DNA of 64,000 nucleotides from Gigaspora rosea (lineage: Eukaryota > Glomeromycota > Glomeromycetes > Diversisporales > Gigasporaceae), in the NCBI GenBank assembly GCA_003550325.1, contig QKWP01000418.1:234371-298370 (forward strand), given 5' to 3'. Made by a program: the position numbers and the translations under genes. The notes under the pieces were generated by a model, which saw only the letters and a list, made by a program, of their open reading frames with translations, did not search any database and had not been told where the DNA came from. Of the stretch, positions 23,542 through 35,049 are shown piece after piece (position 1 is the first letter of the stretch; each line of letters starts with the position of its first letter).

Positions 23542-25412
23542 GGGAGATTCCAGAAATCAGCTGATTTTTGTTTACTATGAGCTAACCTCACTGCTACTCC
23601 ACCACCCACACCTAATACCCTAATTAGCCAATCAGATTTTACGATTATTAAAAAGTTAAATATAATATTTAATAGTAAATAACTTAGGATCTACTGGACC
23701 AAATTTGATGATTTACCACCAAAATGATCCTCTCAATAAGAGGATTCTAGCGAGCCCAAAATCGTTAAAATCCAATTACAGGATCCTGTGATCGGAATAG
23801 ATTTTTTTTACTATAAAGTTCTATAATTTATTAAATGTTGGGGATGATGCTGAAATCAGATGATGCTGAAATTTGGGGTCTCGATTTGAAACTATAAGCC
23901 CTGCTAAAATCCACATATACTCTTTAAATATCAAATCTACACCCAAACCTTACCCTAACCTTATAAGACAAAGACGAAAAAACATCAAAAAAACTTAAAA
24001 TTTCATATCAAAATAAATCGAAATTTCAGGATCATCTGATTTCAGCATCATTCCCGCATTAAATAATTATAACCTATTTATAGTAAAACAAATTTATTTT
24101 GATCTTAGGATACTGTAATTGAATTTTAACAATTTTGGGCTTGTTAGAATTCTCTCATTGAGATGATCATTTTTGTAGTAAAATCATCGAAATTGGCCCA
24201 GTAGATCAGAAGTTTTTAACAATTAAAAATTAATTTTTAATTGTTAATAACTTCTGATCTACTAGGCCAATTTCGATGATTTTACTACCAAAATGATTCT
24301 CTCAATGAGAGAATTCTAACAAGCCCAAAACCGTTAAAATCAATCACAGAATCCTGTGATCAGAATAGATTTGTATTGCTATAAAAGTTATATAATTTAT
24401 TAAATAATTATAACCCATTTGTACACAAATTTATTTCAATCACAGGATCCTGTGATTGGATTTTAATGATTTTAGACTTGTTGGAATCCTCTCATTGAGG
24501 GGATCATTTTGGTAGTAAAATCATCGAAATTGACCCAGTAGATCAGAAGTTATTAATTGGTAAATGATTTTTAAAGGAAAAAAAAAATGATAAACCTTAT
24601 AATAAACAAATACGGAAATTCATATATTTTTTCTATAGTGTAAGAATGAGGCGTGCTTACATATAAAAGTTTTTTTTATTAAGTAACACTTCCTTGTTGC
24701 ATAATTGAAACTTGTAGAGCTAATTTTTGTGATTCTAATAGTAGTAAAATCATCAAAATCGGTTTGATAGATCATAATATATGAGTATTTTTCAATTATT
24801 TACTATAGAGTTTTTCCTTAAGAATTATAGCACATGGCATTCTATTACTATATAAGATTGCTAGTCACATGCCCATCAATCTTTACTATAAAATTTTACC
24901 TATTTAACTGCAGACTACTAATTAACAATTAAAATTAATTTTAATTGTTAATAACTTCTGATCTACTATGCCAATTTCGATAATTTTACTATAAAATGAT
25001 CCTCTCAATGAGAGGATTCCAACAAGCCTAAAATCGTTAAAATCCAATCACAGGATCCTGTGATCAAAATAAATTTGTGTTGCTATAAATGGGTTATAAT
25101 TATTTAATAAATTATAGAACTTTATAGTAAAACAAATCTATTCTGATCACAGGATCCTGTGATTGAATTTTAACGATTTTAGGCTCACTAGAACCCTCTC
25201 ATAGAGAGGAACATTTTGGTAGTTGAATCATCAAATTTGGTCCAGTAGTTCAAAAGTTATTAATTATTAAATATTATTATTAAATCTATAATTTTGGTCA
25301 AAAATAATTTTGCAACTTTGGCCGAAATTATGAAATTTTGGCCGGAATTACACCTGATACTTCAGCTGACCCACCCACCCACCCAGAAATTAGCTGATTT
25401 CTGGAAGTTCCC
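23542..25412. mobile_element. 1871-bp Harbinger-like composite element with TTA duplication
   Basis: The ends GGGAGATTCCAGAAATCAGC and, reversed, GGGAACTTCCAGAAATCAGC form a terminal inverted repeat, flanked by TTA at 23539-23541 and 25413-25415. The mirror arm has the intact site 'gatcaacttacatagcat' (about 29950-29967), proving insertion. The interior is non-coding. It contains six copies of a ~150-bp module in alternating orientation (about 23685+, 24065-, 24230+, 24425-, 24950+, 25110-), plus a short copy near 24735. Each has CAGGATCCTG and a TCTCAATGAGA palindrome. It looks like a foldback non-autonomous element. Confidence 0.9.
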
Positions 25413-25503
25413 TTACATAGCATAAAAAAAGGTGCATTACACTTGATCTTATATTTTAAAAATTTTTAGTGCTTAAATTTTTATTAAATTTTTTAGTCTA
25501 ATT

Positions 25504-25797
25504 CAGGGCCGATAATTTTCCGCGGTGGTTAAGACTAAATTCTGCGTGTGGTTAAGACAAATTCTGTAATAAATTTTTTGTCAGTTCTGTATTTTGTAAT
25601 TTTTGTGTAGTTCTGTAATACAATTTCGTAATTTCTGCAATTTAATGCGATCTAATTTTTCCTGGAGAACACACTAATTCTGTGACATTCTGCGGTAACT
25701 AAAGGTGATTTCTGTGATTGGCTGTGATTAAGAGAAATTCTGCTGTATATGGACATAGCATGGTCATTTAAATTCTGAACTCGATGGAGGCACTCTA
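25504..25797. mobile_element. Candidate hAT-like element with AATTCTGT/ACAGAATT words, left copy
   Basis: It starts CAGGGCCGATAATTTTCC and ends ..CGATGGAGGCACTCTA. The interior repeats 'aattctgyrg' and 'gttctgtaat' words about a dozen times. It is the mirror of 29579-29871, so it was present before the inverted duplication. A third partial end lies at 27342-27385. No 8-bp duplication could be matched. Confidence 0.45.
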
Positions 25798-26056
25798 GCA
25801 CGATGGGTATTTAATTATTATTTTTATGTATTTATAAATTTTTATTGAAGAAATAAAAATTAACAAAATGAAAAATAATGAAATCTTTTTAAGTAGAAAA
25901 ATAATGATAAAATGATAATGCGCGGATTAGAAAAGTGGAAATTTTTGAAAGAATTGGATTCAATTGTTACAACAAGTTTTAAGCGTTGAATTATGACAAA
26001 GTCAATTTATAATTTTCTTTGCGATTTAGAGATCTCTAACTTCTATTGGTACCCTT

Positions 26057-26323
26057 GACTTTATTATCCAAAGTAAAACTTGATATGATGCTTTCTACAA
26101 GACTGAGCTTAATTCCTTTCTTACCTCCCTCGGTATAAAAACCCTTATAATTTCTGGTGTTAAAACTAATTTATGCTGTGAATCAACTGCCAGATGTAAG
26201 TATTTATGTTAATTTATAATGAACAGAAATGTTAATAATAACTTTAATAGAAGCATTTATAAGAATTACGATCTTGTTTTTATTGAGGATGCTACAGTGA
26301 CAGATGCTCAAGAGATGCATGAG
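26057..26323 (+). pseudogene. Isochorismatase-like cysteine hydrolase fragment
   Basis: The reading frame gives DFIIQSKT, then an in-frame TGA where a Trp codon is expected. It continues YDAFYKTELNSFLTSLG then IKTLIISGVKTNLCCESTAR, the core of the isochorismatase-like hydrolase family. The catalytic Cys (TNLC), the conserved Lys (QSK) and the GVxTN..C.ESTAR motif are present. A GTAAGT...AATAG intron of about 60 bp follows. The next exon resumes IYKNYDLVFIEDATVTDAQE after a one-base loss, then meets a GTATGT donor-like site at 26324. Upstream exons with the catalytic Asp and downstream exons are not visible. It is a decayed gene fragment; substrate unknown. Confidence 0.82.
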
Positions 26324-27809
26324 GTATGTAGATTGTTTGCAGAAGAAAATTTATTTAAAATGCCCTAAAATAAATTATTTTTCCTCTGTCTGAAACGCAA
26401 CTTTATTGAACATAGGATATGGGTATAGTATAGCTACTATGGTTAAAAATACAATTGAATAGCTTTCAAGATAACTAGAAACAATAAACAATTTGTTACT
26501 AAGTATTTGAAGTTTTATTTCATGCCTAAAAAATAATTGGCAAATATTATAAATCATCAATGTTTAATTTAAGCAAAAATAGATTCATTTCTTAAATCAT
26601 ATTTTAATTTTCTAACTTTCTTTTTTCTATTAAATAAAGCCAAATTGATTTTAATTAAGTCTAAGATAAAATAATTGATTTGTTTAATTGAATCTTTTGA
26701 CAACATAAATTTAAGGGGTTATTTATATCCTGCGAGGAGTGGGTATTCTTATTTTTCGCTCCTCTGATCGTACCAATCAGATGATTGAATTTTGTGTAAT
26801 GATCGAATGTAAACAAAGACAAAAATTGTAAACAAAAATTAAAAAATTTAACTATTCTAAGAAAAATTAAAGATATTATAAAAAAATTTTTCATCTATAT
26901 ATAAAATCTCATGCTGAACAAGTTACTTAGAGAACTTAGGAAGATTATCTTAGTAGACTTTTAAGATATTATCAAAAAACTAAAGAAAAAAATAAAAAAA
27001 TGAAAATATCCTAAAAATCTATTAAGATAATCTTTGTTTGGTGCCTAAGTAAACTTGTTCAGCGTGAAATTTTGCGTATAGTCACTTTATCTAAAATTAT
27101 TTTTTATTAATATTATATAAGATATTGTTAAAATAAAAAATAACTCCAAAATTATAATTTAACAATTAACCAATCAAAATCGAAATGTGAGATGCAATGT
27201 AGATCGCTGGATGCGTGACATACATTTTTCCAAAATTTAAAAGACTTTTCATATTTCCATTATATAGTGAATCAAGATTTACTATTATACCTTCAATTCA
27301 AAGAGTAATTTTTCTCAGATATTTTTATTAAATAATACTATGCACCTCCATCGAGTTCAGAATTTAAATGACAATGTGTCCATATAATGAGGATGCCTTT
27401 CTCATTATTTTAAAACCACACAATAAATATTGCAATCAATTGAATAATAGAATTTATAAAAATTGAATTGAATTTTTGAATCAAATCAAATGGCTTTAAA
27501 ATTATTAATAATACTTTAAATAGCATCGAAAACTACCAAATTATACTTCACTTTTTTCTTGAAAAATAGTAAGCTAAAAAAATATCTTGCTGCACACAAC
27601 CTCAAGTCACAATGAATTAACTATTAGTAATTTGAATTTTAGATTTTTGTTTTTTTTAAAAAAAATTCATCATTATGAAATTAATATATTTCTGAAATTT
27701 ACTGTGTTAACACTAATATCTTAAATAAGTTTTCTATATTAAACATAAATATAAACAAGTGAATTAGAAAGTAAAGAAATATAAAAATTTAAAATTACTT
27801 TAATTAGGG

Positions 27810-28210
27810 CTCAGCAATAATTCTCACTCAGATGAAAACTTACAAAAAATTGTCAAAAATAATAAAATTGCTAATGCTGAAGATAATTTTAATATTGCAA
27901 AAAGTCAATATCTTATTGCAATGAATAATTTTTTTATATTTTAATAATGCAAAAATACAATATTTTTGCTGAATTAGATTATTCAAATATTGTTAGCTCG
28001 TCTGAGGAGCTTTCAAAAGCTTTTGAAGTTCTTCAAAGAATTCAAAATAAAGGTGATTGGACTAAAAGTCAACCCAAAAATAAATTAGAAAAACACTTAC
28101 TTAGTGGTTTTGGTTGCCAACGAAATATCAATGAAGCATGAAAATTGATTGAAGAGGCAGCTAATATTGGTTATTATACTCATCTAGAATTTAGTCAAAT
28201 CAATATTCTT
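27810..28210 (+). pseudogene. Possible Sel1/TPR-like repeat protein fragment
   Basis: Two broken frames (27815-27940 and 27947-28200) encode helical sequence such as NAEDNFNIAKSQYLIAMNNF and SGFGCQRNINEA-KLIEEAA then NIGYYTHLEF. The spacing of G, A and helix-forming residues resembles Sel1-like repeats, abundant in mycorrhizal fungi. Stops interrupt it and there is no full repeat motif, so the call is weak. Confidence 0.3.
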
Positions 28211-28759
28211 AATTGATGATTTTGGTGCAAGTGAAGTTATCAAAAATAGAATAAAAGGAGATTTTTTCTTATTTTTTCTTTGCTACTTTATTTTTATTAA
28301 TTTTATTATTTTCTACTATTAGTTGCTATGTGACAAGTTATTTATTGTATCATAATTATTCTATAGTAGCAAAAAAAAGTTTTGATTTATCTACCACAAA
28401 ATTCACTAATTTTATTTACCAGTACATTTAAATTTAAAAATATTAGATTAAATTCTAGTGAACATTGCTTGAAAATAATTTGAGCATTCTATTTAAAATT
28501 GAAAAGTTTTATATATAGATAAAAATAGGTATAATAAATTTATTAAATTTATGAACGTTCGAATAATTTTTAAATTTGATCAGGTTTTTGTTAAGTTATT
28601 TTGATTTGAAGTTTTAAAAAAATTTACAAAAAAAATTTGCTTCCATATTCATATAATTCAATATTTGCGAATCTCAACATCATATCGATATTAAATTGTT
28701 CTTAAGATAGAGTTAGTTTTCAATTTCCAATGACTTATTTTGGTTTGATCTTTGATAAT

Positions 28760-29310
28760 TTACTTTGGGATAAGAGATTCAATCTCTTGATGAGTTATTC
28801 CATAATTATTTAATATTCTATTAATACAATGGTTAAATGATTTATAATTTTCTTTAATTGCTCTTTCTTTAAAACTATACATTCTACCATTCAAATAATG
28901 AACAAATAAATCTTTTAGATTGGCATTTATTTTTTTATTGTCAGCATAGAAACAGAAAAATTCTTGTTTTAGATCATCAAAGATCTCATATTCGTCTGTA
29001 TATGATATATTATCCTCAAGAGACTTATTAGTTTGTATCTGAAAATGGTCCTATAAGATCTCGCTTAATGAATTTCTAACAATAAACCTCTTTCTTTTAA
29101 CAAACTTTGAAGCTATTTTGTATATGTCAAGATAATCATTTTCATCAGAAATTTCTTTATTCCAAATAAGAAGATTGCGAAAGAAGTTTTGATCGAAAGA
29201 GACTTCAATAGTAGAAAATTTTGTTGGTTGTGTTCATGACTCTAACATTAAGTCCTTTTGATGGTAATAAATTTTTTATTTTTTCTGATAAGGAGGAGTG
29301 ATGCACTATT
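28760..29310 (-). pseudogene. Unassigned broken coding frame
   Basis: On the minus strand a long near-open frame reads STIEVSFDQNFFRNLLIWN, KEISDENDYLDIYKIASKF, KRKRFIVRNSLSEIL, and after a few stops DEYEIFDDLKQEFFCFYAD, KDLFVHYLNGRMYSFKERA, NRILNNYGITHQEIESLIPK, with a stop at 28760-28762. Sequence this free of stops in an AT-rich background is probably former coding sequence. I recognise no family. The length is at least 180 residues and the start is not found. Confidence 0.5.
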
Positions 29311-29578
29311 TCTCAGTTAAATAATGCTATTTTATATAAACAAAAAAAAGTCTAGTTTCTTATTTTGACATATATTTTTAATAATAAATTGCACAATCAT
29401 TATAAAATGAAAAAAATTCACAGGTCTTTTTAGAGTTAACTATTAGTTAATTTTTGTTATACCAATATGTATGTATAAATTGTCATTTGGTACATTACTG
29501 TATTTTTCATTTTGTTAATTTTTATTTCTTTATTGAAAATTTATAAATACATAAAATGATAATTAAATACCCATCATC

Positions 29579-29871
29579 TAGGGCACCTCCATCGAGTTCA
29601 GAATTTAAATGACCATTTTGTGTCCATATACAGCAGAATTCTCTTAATCACAGCCAATCACAGAAATCACCCTTAGTCCCGCAGAATGTCACAGAATCAT
29701 TGTGTTCTCCAGGAAAAATTAGATCGCATTAAATCGCAGAAATTACAAAATTGTATCACAGAACTACACAAAAATTACAAAATACAGAACTGACAAAAAA
29801 GTTTATCACAGAATTTGTTTTAACCACACACAGAATTTAGTCTTAACCGCCGCAGAAAAACATCGGCCCTG
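29579..29871. mobile_element. Candidate hAT-like element with ACAGAATT words, right copy
   Basis: Mirror of 25504-25797, starting TAGGGCACCTCCATCGAG and ending CATCGGCCCTG. ACAGAATT/AATTCTGT words fill the interior. Flanks do not give a clean 8-bp duplication. Confidence 0.45.
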
Positions 29872-30787
29872 GATCAAACTAAGAAATTGAATAAAAATTT
29901 AAGCACTAAAAATTTTTAAATTATGAGATCAAGTGTAATGCATGTTTTTTTATGCTATGTAAGTTGATCAAAACATGTAATTTCTATATTAGTCGAGAAT
30001 GAATTTTTTTTATTGGTCAGATCGATGAAAATTTAAAATGATCAATTATTGGTCAGATTAGATTGAATTTCTATTCCAAATTCCAATGTAATTCTGAGCA
30101 GCTTGTCATGAATGTGAGCTCAGAGGGCCTTCCATTTTTATTTTGGTTAATAAATAAACAGAAAATGAATTTCTTGTTTTTTTTTCTATTGAGTTCGCTT
30201 ATACTTAATTTTGAAAATAAAGTTATCAAGTTAAGCTTTTTTGAACTAAAAATGCTAAAAAAAAGCTTTCATTCACTTTTGAAACCAACTAAGAATAATT
30301 CAAATTTATTCGTAACTTGAGTAAACATAATTCTTGTAAAAATATTTTGGGTAGAATTAATTCGTAGCATAGGTTTGGTAGAATTAGAGTTGGCATTACT
30401 AAAACTTAATTTAATGTGGGGGATGATTTTATAAAGACAATTCCAATACTTTACCATTTAAATATTAATATTAATTTTGTTAATTAAAAATTTACATTAA
30501 ATAAAATATTATAATTCTTATTGTTTCTTAAAAATTATACTGTAATTTTGTAATAAAATATCGTGATAGCTATTGCTAAATTTGGCTAATAGAAATATTT
30601 AAAACATCAGAATATTAAATATTGATAAAATTAGTATATACTTTAGTATAATCTTTTCAGTTGGCAGGTAAATTATCGATTGCATATCGGTTTGTAAATA
30701 ATTTCAAATAAAGTCAGACCTCTCTCTTTATAAATTTGCACTTAGAGATGTATTGTTATTCCAGGTGTTCCAGACTATCTAGAATAT

Positions 30788-33221
30788 TTAATATCCATTA
30801 TCAAGTCCTAATTGAATCATCTTGAAATTCTGTTGGCTAATATTGAAGGTTCTTCCAAACTAAAACCAAATGTACAAGTGATGTTTCAAAAAGAAGCCAT
30901 ATAAGGTCTTTAACAATCTTGTCATTCTTATTGGCCTCAACTTTAGTTTTAAGTGATTTAATAATTGAATGATGTGGATTAATTTCCAAAATCTTTTTAG
31001 ATGACATATATGATTCCATACTAGAATCACGTAATGCCTGAGCTTTCGTGATATGTCAAAGTTGGCAAACCAACCGTATTGTTCAGTTACAAGAACACAT
31101 GGCAACACTGAAATATGATTTGATACAAGAACCCAAAAAATAAAATAGATTTTAATATAGTTAATAACAAAAAAAAACTTGTTTATCACTTTAAATAAAA
31201 AAAATTTTTTACCTTTACAATGTTATCACCAAGAATTTCTTTAATTTGNTGAAGGTTCTTCCAAACTAAAACCAGAATGTACAAGTGATGTTTCAAAAAG
31301 AAGCCATATAAGGTCTTTAACAATCTTGTCATTCTTATCGGCCTCAACTTTAGTTTTAAGTGATTTAATGATTGAATGATGTGGATTAATTTCCAAAATC
31401 TTTTTAGATGATATATATGATTCCATACTAGAATCACGTAATGCCTGAGCTTTCATGATACGTCAAAGTTGGCAAACCAACCGTATTGTTCAGTTACAAG
31501 AACACATGGCAACACTGAAATATGATTTGATACAAGAACCCAAAAAATTAATTTCTTCTTCACACAATTTCTTTTCTTCCTCATCTTCATCAATCTCAAG
31601 CCCTTTTTTTGTAATACATACAAGTTTTTTACTTTTGTATTCTTTAAGTTGCGAAACAGAGTATTCATTGATAGGATCAGGCATAAATAAGATCTTATAC
31701 ACTCATTTTTTTAATACCTCAAAAAATAGTGAATTCTTAACAGCTTGACGATTTTCTCCTATAATGTAGTAAATATCTTTTTGTTTTTCTAGCATACATA
31801 TAATATAATCTTTTAGAGAGTAAGTTCATCAGTGGATTTTGAGAATTAATAATGAATGAATTCGGCTAATTTGTACCAATTCTAAGAATCTTTATGAATT
31901 CCAAGCTTAATATTTTTGTCAAATGCATCATAGAATTTTGCAAAATCTTCTTTGTTCTCTGCAATCTCAGAAAACAGCTCCATATATTTTTTTACTATAT
32001 TTTTACAAATAACTTTAAAAATCTTGTTATGTTGAAGTATTTATTGAGAAATATTAAGCGGTAGATCTTCTAAATCAACTTTTTCTTTGAAGAAGTCAAG
32101 ATATTTAGAAATTAAATCTTTACAATCGTCCATAATAAGGATGCTATGAATGTAAAGTTTAATGTTATTGTGTTTTTTCTTAGTTTCAAAGTGATAGAAT
32201 GGAGCACGACATGGTATGAATAGAATTGCTCTGAATTCTAATTGACTTTTGATAGAGAATTGTAAATGGCCAAATGTTCCTCTTAATAATTAGTTAGAGA
32301 CTTGTAGAATGCAGCATATTCTTCATGATTAATATCATCAGAATTTCTTTTCCAGATAGGTTTAGTGTTGTTTAACTCTTCAGTTTTTAATGTCTTTATC
32401 TTCTCTTTATCATTTTCTTCATCTTTTTCAGCTTCCTTTCCAACAATAAGTTGGATTGAATGGCAAATAAATTCAGAGTGTTTCTTTACAAGCTCTTTAA
32501 TCTTATGTTCTTCAAGGTATTTTAATTGATCTTATTTGAGGAACAATTTAATAAGTGTGCTTTAGCCAATGGGTTTATTATCTGTATCATGGGCAATGGT
32601 GAATTATTTACTGGCTGGCGATTTCCAAATATACTGTACGTTATCATTGTGCTTTGTAATCACTTGAACATGGTTTGTAACCAAGTAGACAAAATAGAAA
32701 CCAACACCAAACTGACCAATCATAGAAATGTCAGCACCAGAATGCAAAGCTTCAATAAAATCCTTAGTACCTGAACAAGCAATAGTACCTAGATTTTTCA
32801 CAAGTTCGGTCTAAGTATGTTTATCATTGTTAACAAAATCATCTTTGATCATTTTGAGTGATAATACCTTGGTCATGCCAATTCCAGTATCCCGTAACAT
32901 AAGAACTTTATTTTCTTTATCAGGAATGATTTGGATATAAAGTTCGTGTCTGTTATCAAGTTTTGAAGAATCAGTAAGTGATTTATATCGAATTTTATCC
33001 AAAGTATCTGATGCGTTAGAAATTAATTCACAAAGGAAAATCCTGCATTATGAGATTAAGAAATAGAAATACCAACAAACCGTTTGCTCTTTAAGTCAGA
33101 AAATTATACACTTGATTTTAAAATAATATTACTTACTCTTTATTTGAGTAGAAAGTGTTAATAATAATTGACATAAGCTGAGATATCTCAGCTTGAAAGG
33201 CAATTGTTTGGCTTCAGCCAT
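30788..33221 (-). pseudogene. hsp90: HSP90 pseudogene, right-arm copy
   Basis: The ATG at 33221 opens MAEAKQLP. After a one-base shift come FQAEISQLMSIIINTFYSNK and a GTAAGT donor, with an acceptor TAATGCAG before ATTTTCCTTTGTGAATTA (IFLCEL). [28 protein letters not shown], a 56-nt intron, [11 protein letters not shown] and [13 protein letters not shown] follow. It runs on to LDNGY and a stop at 30788-30790. The charged linker ([19 protein letters not shown]) is much shorter than in usual cytosolic HSP90. Several stops lie around 32550-32610, and frame changes occur later. It is better preserved than the left copy. A duplicated C-terminal block (30843-31141 and 31250-31549) abuts the N at 31249. 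Confidence 0.92.
31250..31549 (-). repeat. 300-bp local duplication of HSP90 C-terminal block, next to N
   Basis: Nearly identical to 30843-31141 and starting directly after the single N at 31249. The left arm has no such duplication. The most economical reading is a scaffold join between overlapping contigs or two haplotypes. Confidence 0.75.
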
Positions 33222-33855
33222 TTCTGCGTAAATATTATAAATTATAAATATTGCTATGTTTTTATAGTGCACTCTCAAAATTTACATACTTTGGTCAACT
33301 CTCTGTACAGTATATAGTCAAAATTTAAGAATTCAAAGGTTTTAACCTCGATTAAAATTTATCTTAAGTTATATTTTAATTGATATGTATTGTTTCAATC
33401 AGACAAATGTTAAATGAAATTAAATTTATATTAAAGTATGAATTATTTTATTAAAATGTGCCACATTAATTCAGTCATTTAAATTAATTTACTAATAATC
33501 TTTTTTTGGATTCATTCAATCGGGATTTTGGTGATCAAAAGTAGGCGTAGCTCAACGCGAAAAATGGCTCTCTATATTGTTATAATAATATGGAAAACAA
33601 TAGTGTTCTTCGGCTATTCTTATTGCAAAAATTTGGATTTTAAAATAACAAAAAATCTCTATATAAATCACTGTTGTTAAGTCTGTAAAATTATTCAAAA
33701 TTCATAACAATCTTCAACATTACGGAAATTATAATTTAAAAAAGTAGTCAATATAAATCTTTTGGCGAATATGAAAAAATTATTTTAAAAAAATGGGTTG
33801 AAAAATGTAGAAAGCAAATTTTCGTCTCTTGGTGAATACGAAATAATTATTTTAA

Positions 33856-34651
33856 TTGATGATTCGCTACTCAACAGAAGAATGATCTTAGTGTAACGTG
33901 ATACAAATTACTATGTAAATCCTAAATGTACAGAATGCAGCGTTCGTCCATGGAAACTTTTTATTTTACTAAGTTAGCGAGCAAAGTCAATTAATTGAAA
34001 GTTGTAGAGCTCAATGAGACGATTCTAACGGTGGTTAGATCATCCAAATCGGTCCAGTGGATGCCGAGATATCTTCGAAAAACGATTGGCCGCTATATAA
34101 AATTACTATGTAAACAGATATACCAGGAACGGAGTACAAAGTACGTAGTGTATGGTTTACAGGCATTTGAAATGCTGTGTCTCTTTTGTATTTGATTGGT
34201 TAATCTATCCTTGTGACTTCTGAATGTATTTCTATATTTGTACATACTCTATAGGATCTACTGTATCGTATGCAAAAAAAAAACCAGAAACTTATGCAAA
34301 ACTAGTTGAACCTGTATCTCGCAGAAAATCCACTTTCCGTTCCTGGTTTTGCGTGACAATGTAGTGCAGTTACTTATAAACAATAGTTTGTTTACATAGA
34401 AATTTTATATAGTCGCCAAGTCGTTTTTCGAAGATATCTTGGCATCAACTAGGCCGATTTGGATGATCTAACCACCGTTAGAATCGTCTCATTGAGCTCT
34501 ACAACTGTCAATTAATCAACTTTGCTCGTTAACTTAGTAAAATAAAAAGTTTTCATTGGACGAACGCTGCATTACGTACATATAAGATTTATATAGTGAT
34601 CTGCATCATGTTACACTAAGATCATTCTTCTGTTGAGTGGCGAATCATTAA
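33856..34651. mobile_element. 796-bp foldback element in right arm, TTAA target site
   Basis: Arms 33856-34118 and 34385-34651 are inverted repeats of about 265 bp, starting TTGATGATTCGCTACTCAAC and, reversed, TTAATGATTCGCCACTCAAC. TTAA borders both ends, and the other arm of the large duplication lacks the whole block (about 20540-20560). The arms contain the shared module (GATTCTAACGGTGGTTAGAT, then CATCCAAATCGG). The centre is a CCAGGAACGG repeat. An open frame at 33995-34195 (MKVVELNETILTVVRSS..) lies in one arm; its counterpart near 42800 is partly kept, but I would not call it a gene. Confidence 0.8.
34133..34346. mobile_element. CCAGGAACGG inverted-repeat element, copy 1
   Basis: The ends CCAGGAACGGAG and, reversed, CCAGGAACGGAAAG enclose about 190 bp. 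The same unit lies inverted at 35777-35999 with shared flanks ('tata' on one side, 'ttttgcgtgacaa' on the other), so the true repeat is larger than these ends. A single end occurs at 58372-58402. Confidence 0.6.
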
Positions 34652-35049
34652 TTAAAAGAATTTAGAAGAATGTGGAAAAAACAGCTAACTAAAAAATCAA
34701 CAAAATTATACAAAAACTAAATTTATTATTATAGTAATATGACTTGGTCATTTGTTAACACGATATTAACAATATTCGTAACTTATTTTTTGAACAATTT
34801 TTCTGGTACTATACAGGTTAACGTGCGAGAAAATAAAAATTATTCGAAATTTTGCAGAATATGTTAAAAACAGCACATCACAAAATTTTCTTTACTATAT
34901 GCTTGTTAATTTAACCAATGAATTAATGAAGTCATTAAAAAAACAAATAATATATCTGAATTTGACCATCCAGTAAGATCAAGTTGTTTTTTAATTAGCC
35001 TGAAATTACGTGTTCAGAAAATCGAGTCAAAAATGTTCTAGAGAAGCAA

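Larger units (their letters stand above)
19988..25886 (+). repeat. Left arm of a large inverted duplication
   Basis: This arm is the reverse complement of 29502-35048, with scattered substitutions and indels. Landmarks pair off: 'gcttctccagaacattt' (19990) with 35040; HSP90 pseudogene with HSP90 pseudogene; 'gagttcagaatttaaatgac' words (25775) with 29600; 'ttaacaaaatgaaaaat' (25862) with 29510. This arm alone carries two insertions (20307-20454 and 23542-25412). It also lacks about 600 bp, including HSP90 exon 1, that the other arm keeps (33036-33652). Confidence 0.9.
25887..29501. other. Spacer of the inverted duplication
   Basis: The 3.6 kb between the arms is not palindromic. It holds an isochorismatase-like pseudogene fragment, a possible Sel1-type fragment and an unassigned broken frame. 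The rest (26330-27800, 28215-28750) is AT-rich with no visible gene. Single-copy genes in the spacer fit a model in which a fold-back duplication enclosed them. Confidence 0.7.
29502..35048 (-). repeat. Right arm of the large inverted duplication
   Basis: Reverse-complement partner of 19988-25886. It keeps HSP90 exon 1 and carries empty sites for two insertions of the left arm. It has its own insertion at 33856-34651 and a local duplication at 30843-31141/31250-31549 next to the N at 31249. Confidence 0.9.
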
